Below, piece by piece: positions 57,301-63,600 of a stretch of DNA of 64,000 nucleotides; the first letter of the stretch is position 1; each line of letters begins with the position of its first letter. A program made the translations under genes and the position numbers. Below the pieces are notes generated by a model. The model did not search any database and had not been told where the DNA came from. It was given only the letters and a program-made list of their open reading frames with translations. The stretch is from JACKBJ01 sp964549495. GTDB lineage: Bacteria; Chloroflexota; Anaerolineae; Epilineales; Epilineaceae. The DNA lies in assembly GCA_964549495.1 (NCBI GenBank), contig CAZJWJ010000017.1, forward strand, positions 3,091-67,090. Direction: 5' to 3'.

Positions 57301-57820
57301 CCTCGCCCATCGGCGTCTGGACCGTCACCGGATCGTCCTCGTCGACGTGCTCGGCCAGCCAGCGCAGGGTCTCCGGATCGTCCCAGTGCATCCACATGCC
57401 CAGGCGGATCGATTGCTCGGTTTGCAGGGCCGCGCTCTCGAGCACGCGCTGCTTGCAGCGGCGCACGAAGCCGGCCAGGCCGTAGGCCTCGATGTCGCGC
57501 TTGCTCCGGAAGCCCAGCGCCTTCTCGACGTTGACCTCGACCCACAGACCTTGGCAATCGAATCCGTTCTGCCAGCGCAGGTCGCGGCCTTGCATGGCGT
57601 AGAAACGCTGCCAGACGTCCTTGTAGGTTCGGCCCCAGGCGTGGTGCACGCCCATGGGATTGTTGGCCGTGATCGGCCCGTCCTGGAAACTCCAGGGCTC
57701 GCCGCCGGCGTTCTGCCGCACCAACTTGCCGAAGGCATCGCTTTCGCGCCAGAACTCCAGGACGCGATGCTCCATCCGCGGCCAGTCGTGCTGGCCCACG
57801 ACGTTCTGAAAGGTCGACAT
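54359..57820 (-). CDS. ileS: Isoleucyl-tRNA synthetase with altered HIGH motif
   Basis: 1153 residues, longer than usual (about 930 to 1050), in part from a Gly/Ala-rich insert near residue 790. It charges tRNA-Ile. The signature normally reading HIGH is GVHH at 57-60 (ANNPMGVHHAWGRTYKD), that is GXHH. The KMSKS position reads EMHKS at 669-673 (EDGREMHKSWGN). The editing domain and anticodon-binding part are present (CWRCESELVFRLVDEWF, WKPADFI-like WFPADFITES). The start at 57820 is chosen from AGAAGG upstream and the family N terminus. It is four bases after the stop of the T-box-controlled unknown gene. Confidence 0.95.
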   Translation of the reverse strand: MSTFQNVVGQHDWPRMEHRVLEFWRESDAFGKLVRQNAGGEPWSFQDGPITANNPMGVHHAWGRTYKDVWQRFYAMQGRDLRWQNGFDCQGLWVEVNVEKALGFRSKRDIEAYGLAGFVRRCKQRVLESAALQTEQSIRLGMWMHWDDPETLRWLAEHVDEDDPVTVQTPMGEVTATVEQLVGQLGREPWRGSYFTFADHNNYMIWRFLKACHERGWVYRGTDVMPWCARCGTGLSQHEIATEGYRELTHRSPTLRFPLPDQEDASLLVWTTTPWTLTSNVAAAVGPELDYLEVEQDGQRLYLAKGAAKQVLQGKQGEAWDVVRELKGAEMLGWRYAGPFDELPAQAEAGAVEAHRVIPWSEVGAEEGTGVVHIAPGCGAEDFGLSKEHGLPIIAPLDENGVYKAGFDWLSGREAQAVTEDILANLREKGLLYKVEGYEHRYPVCWRCESELVFRLVDEWFISMGELYDKPREEVTEAEKAASLRYQMMDSVDQARWIPAFGREREQDWLRNMHDWMISKKRYWGLALPIWVCQSEDCDWFDVIGGREELEDRAVAGWETFDGHSPHRPYVDAVEIACPSCGGSAARVPDVGNPWLDAGIVSLSTLPDTLPYEKAKERWFPADFITESFPGQFRNWFYSLLAMSTVLEGQTPFKTVLGFATLLAEDGREMHKSWGNAIEFNEGADEMGADVMRWMYLAHRPEVDLWFGYGPGAEVRRRFLIPLWNVYGFFVQYANLAEGWSPAPGWDDAAEGAADEVAQDPAGALPRRVNGGRGGGPEDELDRWIRLRLHATVREVTERMVDYDGYRATLAIEAFVEELSNWYVRRSRRRFWEGEPAALDTLYEVLVTLARLLAPMLPFTAETLYQNLVREVDEAAPESVHHCRWPVAAEADADDRELLNQMALILRLTALGRAARSAADLKLRQPLAKAMLALRGEREAAAIEHLGAHLREELNVKALETLTEEGGLVTYSLRPVLPKLGPKHGQRVPAIRKALEAADAGAVAAAVKAGQPVTLEVDGQPLQLEPDEIELMASAREGLATAEDEGYVVGLVTELSPELEAEGLARDLLRAVQSLRKDTGLEVSDRIELWVEGPPAIAEAAEAWREHLRAEALAATLTIGGLPADAEGRSALEIEGHAVELALKRASASSSRN

Positions 57821-57824
57821 GATC

Positions 57825-58586
57825 TCAGTTTCCTTCTGATGATTCGGAAGCGTCGGCCGCCGCGGGCCGCGCTTCGGCATCGGATCGGGCGTCGGATGGG
57901 CGGTCGTCCGGGGATGACGGGCTACTTGGTGCGTCGGGATCCGGCCGTCGCATGCCGACAACCTTCTCCGCCTCCAGCCAGCGCAGGAGCCGGCCGGCCG
58001 CGTCTAGCTCGGCCCGCATGTCCCGCAAGCCCGGCGTGCTCAACCCGATGCGGCGGGCAGGGCCCGGACGCAGCTCCTCGTTCTCGTTCGTCGCCGGCTC
58101 GACCCGCAAGCCGAGCTTGACCGGCCGCGCGCCGAGGCCTCCCCGGTCCAGGGGGCGCAGGCGCAAGAGCATGAAGATCTGCGCCGCGCGTCCTTCACCA
58201 TCCAGCTCGGACTCGAGCCCGGCCAGGCATTCGCCGCGTCCCGCCACCGGCGGCCAGAGCAGGCGATAGCCCGGCGGCATCGCCAGCTGCTCGCTGATGG
58301 GCTCGGCGCCGCGGCGCCAGATCAGGACCTCGTCCTCGAAACAGGTCAGGGTGGCCTCGAAGACCGCGTCGCCTTCGCGCCGGCGATGTTCGATGCGCTC
58401 GGGCCGGCCGGCCGGCGAGAGCGTGAGCTGCCACAGGTCGCCGGAGGGCAGGGCCTCGACGCGCACCGTCTGCCGGCCGCCGGCCTCGCGATGGACGGTG
58501 AAGCGCTCCTCGCGCGCTCCGTCCAGCTCGATGCGGCCCCGATCGACCATCTCGTCGCCCCGCTTGGGCCGATGCAGCCTGCGCAT
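57825..58586 (-). CDS. Unknown protein, first gene of the ileS T-box operon
   Basis: 253 residues from ATG 58586, which follows GGGAGG. It is the first gene after the T-box terminator and ends four bases before ileS. The body is beta-rich (GRIELDGAREERFTVHREAGG, EATLTCFEDEVLIWRR, MPPGYRLLWPPVAGRGECL, AAQIFMLLRLRPL), followed by an acidic Ser/Asp/Ala tail. It has no signal peptide or membrane helix. I know no family for it. Its position means its synthesis rises when tRNA-Ile is uncharged, so a link to isoleucine use or translation is inferred. Confidence 0.7.
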   Translation of the reverse strand: MRRLHRPKRGDEMVDRGRIELDGAREERFTVHREAGGRQTVRVEALPSGDLWQLTLSPAGRPERIEHRRREGDAVFEATLTCFEDEVLIWRRGAEPISEQLAMPPGYRLLWPPVAGRGECLAGLESELDGEGRAAQIFMLLRLRPLDRGGLGARPVKLGLRVEPATNENEELRPGPARRIGLSTPGLRDMRAELDAAGRLLRWLEAEKVVGMRRPDPDAPSSPSSPDDRPSDARSDAEARPAAADASESSEGN

Positions 58587-58620
58587 GTTCGACCTCCCGA
58601 CCCGGCCACCGCCGGGCATG

Positions 58621-58659
58621 AAAAAAGCCCTCGATCCTCGATCTTTCGAGGACGAGAGC
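58621..58659 (-). terminator. T-box intrinsic terminator
   Basis: A hairpin with a 14-bp stem (one bulged base), tetraloop AAGA, and six U residues (A run 58621-58626 on the plus strand). It shares its 5' arm with the T-box antiterminator. Confidence 0.88.
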
Positions 58660-58860
58660 CTGCTCCCGCGGTACCACCTCGGTTGGCGCGCTCGATGATC
58701 CATCGGCCGGGTCGATCCCGACCGATGCCGAGCGCGCCCGCTCGGCGGGCACTTCCGGTGCCTTCGGGACTCGAATCTCGAACCCCCGCGCACGATCGAC
58801 GTGGCCGCATTGCCAAGTCGCCGCGCACGGACACCGCGCATGCCCTCGCGTATGGATGAC
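58621..58860 (-). ncRNA. T-box leader (riboswitch) controlling ileS operon
   Basis: Minus-strand leader. The T-box core GAGGTGGTACCGCGGG is at 58665-58680 in reverse, preceded by a long stem (about 58685-58738) matching stem III and by a shorter stem near 58755-58800 that should hold the specifier. A terminator with CTCTCGTCC in its 5' arm follows. Uncharged tRNA pairing with the UGG-NCC part stabilises the antiterminator. The regulated genes (next is ileS) indicate tRNA-Ile; AUC and AUU candidates occur in the stem-I region but I cannot fix the specifier. Confidence 0.88.
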
Positions 58861-58933
58861 GGACGCGACCCCGGCGAAAGCTAGTGACCGCTCGCATCGC
58901 GGCCGCAGTCGACCCCGAGGCCAAGGCTGCTCG

Positions 58934-59157
58934 TATACCCTGTGCTCTGGTCGGCCCGCGATGCGGATTGGCGGCGTTCGCCCCCGCGGCTCCGGAAGGA
59001 TGTTCGGCGGCCTGCGCGCGCCCGGCTCGCACCGTCCCGGGCTCGCTGTGGCGGCAGGGCCCCGCCTACTCGTTTCCATCGACGCCTTTGTGCGATCTTC
59101 GGTTGTTGGGATCTGCGATCATCAGGACGGGAGCCGCGAGTCATCGCGGCTCCCGTC
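58934..59157 (+). ncRNA. Possible small RNA ending in an orphan hairpin
   Basis: A perfect 14-bp inverted repeat (59126-59139 with 59144-59157, loop GTCA) followed by TTCC ends no recognisable gene. Upstream, TATACC at 58934-58939 could be a -10. The segment in between has no convincing ORF. A small RNA is possible; the match to known RNAs (SRP, 6S) is not good. Confidence 0.3.
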
Positions 59158-59422
59158 TTCCAGCCGGAGATCTCCGGCCGATGATTCCGACCTGCCACGG
59201 CGTGTGACGTCGAGTCTCTCAACCTGCGATTCGCAGGTGGGTGCCCGCCGGGCGACCCGGCCGAAGCCGGCGGCCGACCGCTGGGGCCGGCATGCAAGAC
59301 GCCATTGCGAGTCGGGCTCCCGATGTGAGATTGTTGGTTGATGACGCGTGATACGCCATCACGTCCGCAGCAGGACCTCCAGTCTAGCCAATTCGAACGG
59401 CCCTGACAAGGGGCAAAAGTCT

Positions 59423-59451
59423 TTGCGCCGACCGCTGCCGGGGGCTACAAT
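59423..59451 (+). promoter_or_regulatory. Promoter of the GAPDH/PGK operon
   Basis: TTGCGC at 59423-59428, 17-base spacer, TACAAT at 59446-59451, giving a leader of about 95 bases. The same two words with an 18-base spacer precede the DUF4446 gene. Confidence 0.5.
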
Positions 59452-59554
59452 CCCTCGCCCATCCCCACGTCCTGACCATCCCGTGGCACGGGCACAGTCG
59501 GCGCCGGTGTTGCCCCCCGTCGTCCATCCTCGAAACAGGAGGACCTCCCCGAAG

Positions 59555-60661
59555 ATGACCACGCGCATCGCCCTCAACGGCTTCGGCCGCATCGGCCGGC
59601 AGCTGGTGAAGGCCATCCACGAACGCTACTGGGACGAGCTGGAGATCGCCGCCGTCGGCATCACCAACTCGCACATCACCGAGCACCGGGCCACCCTGCT
59701 CAAATACGACACGCTCTACGGCCGCTTCGACGCCGAGATCGAGGCCGAGGTCCACGGGCGCACCAACGCCATCCGGGTCGACGGCCGCAAGATGGACATC
59801 GTCGGCCGCAACCCCTACGGGCCGGTGCCCGAGTGGCGGCGCTGGGATGTCGAGATGGTGGTCGAGGCCACCGGCTACTTCCGCGACCGCGACGGGGCGC
59901 GCAAGCACCTCTTGGCTGGCGGCAAGCGGGTCCTGATCACCGCGCCGGGCAAGAACTCCGACGTGACGGTGGTGCTGGGCGTCAACGAAGAGGACTTCGA
60001 CCCGGATCATCACTACATCATCTCGAACGCCAGCTGCACCACCAACTGCCTGGCGCCGGCGGCCAAGGCCATCAACGACGCCTTCGGCATCCGCTACGGG
60101 CTGCTGTCGACCATCCACGCCTACACCTCCTCGCAGGTGCTGCTGGACCATGCCGGCAAGGACCCGCGCCGCTCGCGGGCGGCGGCCCTGAACATCGTGC
60201 CGACCACCACCGGCGCGGCCAAGGCGGTGGGCCTGGTGATCCCGGACCTCAACGGGCGCTTCCACGGCGACGCCCTGCGCGTGCCGACGCCCACCGTCTC
60301 GCTGGCCGACTTCACCGCCCTGGTCGAGCGCCCGCCAGCCTCGGTCGAGGAGGCCAACCGCGTGCTGCGCGAGGCCTCTGCCGGCCCGATGCAATGCGTG
60401 CTGGGCGTCACCGACGCGCCCCTGGTCAGCGTGGACTTCATGGGCAATCCCAACTCGAGCATCGTCGACGCCTCGGCCACGCAGGTGCAGGGCTCGCTGA
60501 TCAAGACCGTGCTCTGGTACGACAACGAATGGGGCTACGCCTGCCGCGTGGCCGACATGCTCTACTACACGACGCAGCGCATGAAGGGCCACGGCCACGC
60601 GGAGATCCGCTCCGAGATCATCCAGCGCGCGCCCAAGACCCAGCTGCCGGAGGTGCTCTGA
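59555..60661 (+). CDS. gap: Glyceraldehyde-3-phosphate dehydrogenase (canonical active site)
   Basis: 368 residues, about 30 longer than usual at the C terminus. ALNGFGRIGRQLVKA opens the Rossmann fold; catalytic Cys161 is in SNASCTTNCLAP and the His in TIHAYTSSQ. VLWYDNEWGYACRVADM closes the catalytic domain. The residue set after the second strand (GITNSH) lacks the usual Asn-Asp pair that selects NAD, so coenzyme use is uncertain. The ATG follows AGGAGG at an unusually long 12 bases. The next gene begins on the last base of its stop codon. It forms an operon with gap2-like and pgk. Confidence 0.93.
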   Translation: MTTRIALNGFGRIGRQLVKAIHERYWDELEIAAVGITNSHITEHRATLLKYDTLYGRFDAEIEAEVHGRTNAIRVDGRKMDIVGRNPYGPVPEWRRWDVEMVVEATGYFRDRDGARKHLLAGGKRVLITAPGKNSDVTVVLGVNEEDFDPDHHYIISNASCTTNCLAPAAKAINDAFGIRYGLLSTIHAYTSSQVLLDHAGKDPRRSRAAALNIVPTTTGAAKAVGLVIPDLNGRFHGDALRVPTPTVSLADFTALVERPPASVEEANRVLREASAGPMQCVLGVTDAPLVSVDFMGNPNSSIVDASATQVQGSLIKTVLWYDNEWGYACRVADMLYYTTQRMKGHGHAEIRSEIIQRAPKTQLPEVL

Positions 60662-61677
60662 TGACGGATCGCGCCCGGGTGGCCATCCACGGCTTCGGCC
60701 GCATCGGCCGCCAAATGCTCAAGACCCTGCACGACCACTACCGCGACCGGATCGAGGTGGTGGCCATCGGCCTGGAGCAGGCGGCCGACGCGCGCTCCGC
60801 CGCCCACCTGCTCAAGTACGACTCCAACTACGGCCCCTACGCCGCCGAGGTGGCCTATCGCGAGGACGGCCTGCTCTTGGACGGAGGGCGCATCCCCTTC
60901 CACGTGGCCGACGAACTCGAGGACTTGCCCTGGAAGGATCTGGGCGTAGACGTGGTCATCGAGGCTTCCGGTGCCTTTGCCACGGCCGACGCATCCCGCG
61001 GCCATCTGGAGGCCGGCGCCCACCACGTGGTCATCGCCGCGCCCACGCAGACGGCCGACTTCAGCATGATCTACGGCGTCAACGAGAAGGACTTCAACCC
61101 CGAGCGTCACCGCATCGTCTCGGCCAGCTCGGATACGACCAACTGCCTGGCACCGGTGGTGCGCGTGCTCGAGGACGCCTTCGGCATCGAGACCGCCCTG
61201 ATGACGGCCGTGCACGCCTACACCAACGAGCAGAAGCTGATCGATGCGCCGGACGCCGATCTGCGCCGTGCCCGCTCGGCACCGACCAGCATCGTTCCGA
61301 CCACCACCCGCGCCGACAAGGGCATCGACGACGTCTACCCCGACCTGGCCGGCCGCGTCAGCGGCTACGCCGTGCGCGTCCCGGTGCCCTCGGTCTCCAT
61401 CCTGCAGGTGACGGCCCATCTGCGCGCCGAGGTCTCGGCCGAGGAGATCAACCAGGCCTTCCGCGGCGCCGCCGACGGGCGCTTCAGCCGGGTCCTGGCG
61501 GTGGCCGAGGAGCCCTTGGTCTCCAGCGACTTCCGCGGCTGCCCCTACTCGGCGGTGGTCGACCTCTTGACGACCATCGTCAACGGTCCGCTGATCAAGG
61601 TGGCCGCCTGGTACGACAACGAGGCCGGCTACGCGCGCCGCGTGGCCGACGTCACGGCCACCGTGGCCGGGGTCTAG
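60661..61677 (+). CDS. GAPDH paralogue with catalytic Cys replaced by Asp
   Basis: 338 residues, ordinary GAPDH length. VAIHGFGRIGRQMLKTL, HLLKYDSNYGPY, AVHAYTNEQKLIDAPD and AAWYDNEAGYARRVADV align over the whole family. In the active site the string is SASSDTTNCLAP, so Asp158 stands where the catalytic Cys of SNASCTTNC should be; the catalytic His is kept. The change cannot be a simple missense at one base (TGC to GAT). Normal acyl-enzyme formation is impossible. The gene overlaps its active paralogue by one base (TGATG), so a role in a mixed tetramer, or another reaction, is inferred. Confidence 0.92.
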   Translation: MTDRARVAIHGFGRIGRQMLKTLHDHYRDRIEVVAIGLEQAADARSAAHLLKYDSNYGPYAAEVAYREDGLLLDGGRIPFHVADELEDLPWKDLGVDVVIEASGAFATADASRGHLEAGAHHVVIAAPTQTADFSMIYGVNEKDFNPERHRIVSASSDTTNCLAPVVRVLEDAFGIETALMTAVHAYTNEQKLIDAPDADLRRARSAPTSIVPTTTRADKGIDDVYPDLAGRVSGYAVRVPVPSVSILQVTAHLRAEVSAEEINQAFRGAADGRFSRVLAVAEEPLVSSDFRGCPYSAVVDLLTTIVNGPLIKVAAWYDNEAGYARRVADVTATVAGV

Positions 61678-61679
61678 CG

Positions 61680-62897
61680 ATGGGCTCGGCAGTTCCCTTC
61701 GGTGCGACCGACCTCGGCCTACCGACGCTGGACGATCTCGACCCGGCCGGCAAGCGCATCCTGATGCGCGTCGACTTCAACGTTCCCTTGACCGATGGCC
61801 AGGTGAGCGACGACACGCGGCTGCGAGCGGCCCTGCCGAGTATCCTCGAGCTGATCGAGCGCGGCGCGAGCCTGGTCTTGATGAGCCACCTCGGCCGGCC
61901 CAAGGGCGTCGACGAGGCGTTGCGCATGCAGCCGGTCGGTGAAACGCTGGCCAGGCTGATCGGCCGGCCGGTGCAGGTCCTCGACGGCGATCCGGTGGTC
62001 GGCCCGGCGGTGCGCGAGGCCTGCGCCAAGCTGGAACCGGGTCAAGTCGCCCTGCTGCAAAACCTTCGCTTCGACCCGGGTGAGAAGGCCGACGAGCCCG
62101 ACTTCGCCGCCGCCCTTGCCTCCCTGGCCGACGCCTACGTCAACGACGCCTTCGGCACGGCCCATCGCGCGGCGGCCTCGGTGGTCGGCGTCACCGAGCA
62201 CCTGCCCAGCTACGCCGGCCGCTTGATGCAGCGCGAGCTGGAGATGCTCGGCGGCGCGCTGGCAACGCCGGCCCGCCCCTTCGTGGTCATCCTGGGCGGG
62301 GCCAAGATCGGCGACAAGATCGGCGTGATCGACGCCCTTCTGCCCAAGGCCGACCGCATCCTGGTCGGCGGCGGCATGGCCAACACCTTCCTGGCCGCCG
62401 AGGGCATCCCGATGGCCGACTCGCTGGTCGAGTCGGATCGCATCGGCGACGCCCGCCGGCTGCGCGAGGCGGCCGGCGACAAGCTCTTGATGCCCCTCGA
62501 TCTGGTCGTCGCCGATGCCTTCGAGGCGGAGGCGAACCACCGCGAGGTCCGGGTCGAGGACGGCGTCCCGGAAGGCTGGCGTGCCCTGGACATCGGCCCC
62601 GAGACGATCGATGCCTTCGCCGAAGCCCTGCGCGGCGCCGGCACGGTGCTCTGGAACGGACCGATGGGCGTCTTCGAGATGCCGGCCTTCGCCGAGGGCA
62701 GCTTCGCCGTCGCGCGCCTCCTGGCCGGTCTGGCCGACGCCACCACCATCGTGGGCGGCGGCGACTCGGCCGCGGCGGTCCGCCAGGCCGGACTGGTCGA
62801 AGCGATGAGCTGGGTCTCCACCGGCGGCGGAGCTTCGCTGGAGCTCTTGGAAGGCAAGCCTCTGCCGGCGGTGGTCGCGCTGCGAAGCCAGCGCTGA
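61680..62897 (+). CDS. pgk: Phosphoglycerate kinase
   Basis: 405 residues. It transfers phosphate from 1,3-bisphosphoglycerate to ADP. The N-terminal substrate domain shows ILMRVDFNVPLTDGQ, LMSHLGRPKG and LLQNLRFDPGEK; the nucleotide domain shows ILGGAKIGDKI, VGGGMANTFL, VLWNGPMGVFE and TIVGGGDSAAAV, ending with STGGGASLELLEG. All expected binding residues appear. It starts two bases after the second GAPDH gene, so the three are co-transcribed. This gene order (gap, pgk) is the usual one for the lower glycolytic operon. No tpi follows; a toxin-antitoxin module does. Confidence 0.97.
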   Translation: MGSAVPFGATDLGLPTLDDLDPAGKRILMRVDFNVPLTDGQVSDDTRLRAALPSILELIERGASLVLMSHLGRPKGVDEALRMQPVGETLARLIGRPVQVLDGDPVVGPAVREACAKLEPGQVALLQNLRFDPGEKADEPDFAAALASLADAYVNDAFGTAHRAAASVVGVTEHLPSYAGRLMQRELEMLGGALATPARPFVVILGGAKIGDKIGVIDALLPKADRILVGGGMANTFLAAEGIPMADSLVESDRIGDARRLREAAGDKLLMPLDLVVADAFEAEANHREVRVEDGVPEGWRALDIGPETIDAFAEALRGAGTVLWNGPMGVFEMPAFAEGSFAVARLLAGLADATTIVGGGDSAAAVRQAGLVEAMSWVSTGGGASLELLEGKPLPAVVALRSQR

Positions 62898-62935
62898 TGA
62901 CGTTCACACCAAACTCTTGAGCAGGCCCAATGCGA

Positions 62936-62964
62936 TTGACATCATGGCGCCATAACGTTATGAT
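62936..62964 (+). promoter_or_regulatory. Promoter and palindromic operator of the RHH/RelE module
   Basis: Consensus TTGACA (62936-62941), 17-base spacer, TATGAT (62959-62964). Between and over the -10 lie two overlapping perfect palindromes, ATGGCGCCAT (62944-62953) and ATAACGTTAT (62952-62961), a likely binding site for the antitoxin. Confidence 0.75.
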
Positions 62965-62985
62965 GCCCTATGTGAGGGACAGGTC

Positions 62986-63219
62986 ATGACCGCCAAGACC
63001 AAGCGAACAACCGTCTACTTCGATCCCGAGCTCCACAAGGCATTGCGGTTGAAATCGGCAGAAACCGACCGCAGCGTCTCGGAATTGGTCGATGAGGCTA
63101 TCCGCATCATGCTGCAAGAAGATGCGGAGGATCTTGCCGCGATCGGGGAACGCGCCGAGGAACCGAGCATCGCGTTCGAGGACTTCGTGCGAGATCTCGA
63201 AGCCCGTGGCAAGCTCTAA
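62986..63219 (+). CDS. Ribbon-helix-helix antitoxin
   Basis: 77 residues. The first 45 form a CopG/RHH DNA-binding domain (RTTVYFDPELHKALRLKSAETDR then SVSELVDEAIRIML). The C-terminal 30 residues (EEPSIAFEDFVRDLEARGKL) should wrap the toxin. The gene has a strong promoter with a palindromic operator about 22 bases before its start, so it probably represses itself. The toxin gene starts inside its last codons (overlap 14 bases). Typical of RelB/ParD-like partners. Confidence 0.9.
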   Translation: MTAKTKRTTVYFDPELHKALRLKSAETDRSVSELVDEAIRIMLQEDAEDLAAIGERAEEPSIAFEDFVRDLEARGKL

Positions 63220-63475
63220 GCGCTACCGAGTCGAGATCAAGCGCTCGGCGGCCAAGGAGATCGAAGGGATCGACAGCCGTCGAGATCGAAAGCGAATCGT
63301 CGAGCGCATTTCGACGCTGTCTGAGGATCCAAGACCGCCTTCCGGCACCAAGCTATCCGGCTCCGATCACTTCCGAATTCGACAGGGTGATTACCGAATC
63401 GTGTATCGGGTCGAAGACGAGCGACTGATCGTCACGGTCGTGCGTATCGGTCACCGCAGAGATGTCTACCGGTGA
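63206..63475 (+). CDS. RelE/ParE-family toxin
   Basis: 89 residues from a GTG within the antitoxin gene. RelE-fold sequence: KRYRVEIKRSAAKEIEGI, RDRKRIVERISTL, PSGTKLSGSDHFRIRQGDYRIVYR and VVRIGHRRDVYR. The Arg and Tyr residues near the end, needed in mRNA-cleaving RelE members, are present. RelE-type proteins cut ribosome-bound mRNA, ParE-type poison gyrase; the sequence reads closer to RelE. Coupling through the 14-base overlap is normal for this class. Confidence 0.9.
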   Translation: MASSKRYRVEIKRSAAKEIEGIDSRRDRKRIVERISTLSEDPRPPSGTKLSGSDHFRIRQGDYRIVYRVEDERLIVTVVRIGHRRDVYR

Positions 63476-63600
63476 CGCTTGGGCCGAACGATGTCGATAC
63501 AATCCCAGTGCATCGAGAAACCGCCCAGCGCAGGTTGCGCTGAGCGGCATCGTCGTGAGACTTTTTCCGCCGGCTCACATCGCGGCAATCGATACAGGCC

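Noticed and set aside
58756..58800. tRNA gene suggested by GGTTCGAGATTCGAGTCCC
   Set aside because: It looks like a T-arm but there is no acceptor stem or anticodon arm at the right distances, and it falls in the stem-I part of the T-box leader.
58975..59060. Resemblance to bacterial SRP RNA (TCCGGAAGGA and a GGCAGGGCCCC-like end)
   Set aside because: The symmetric-loop bases on both sides of the GGAA loop do not match, and no 5' partner for the closing stem is present.
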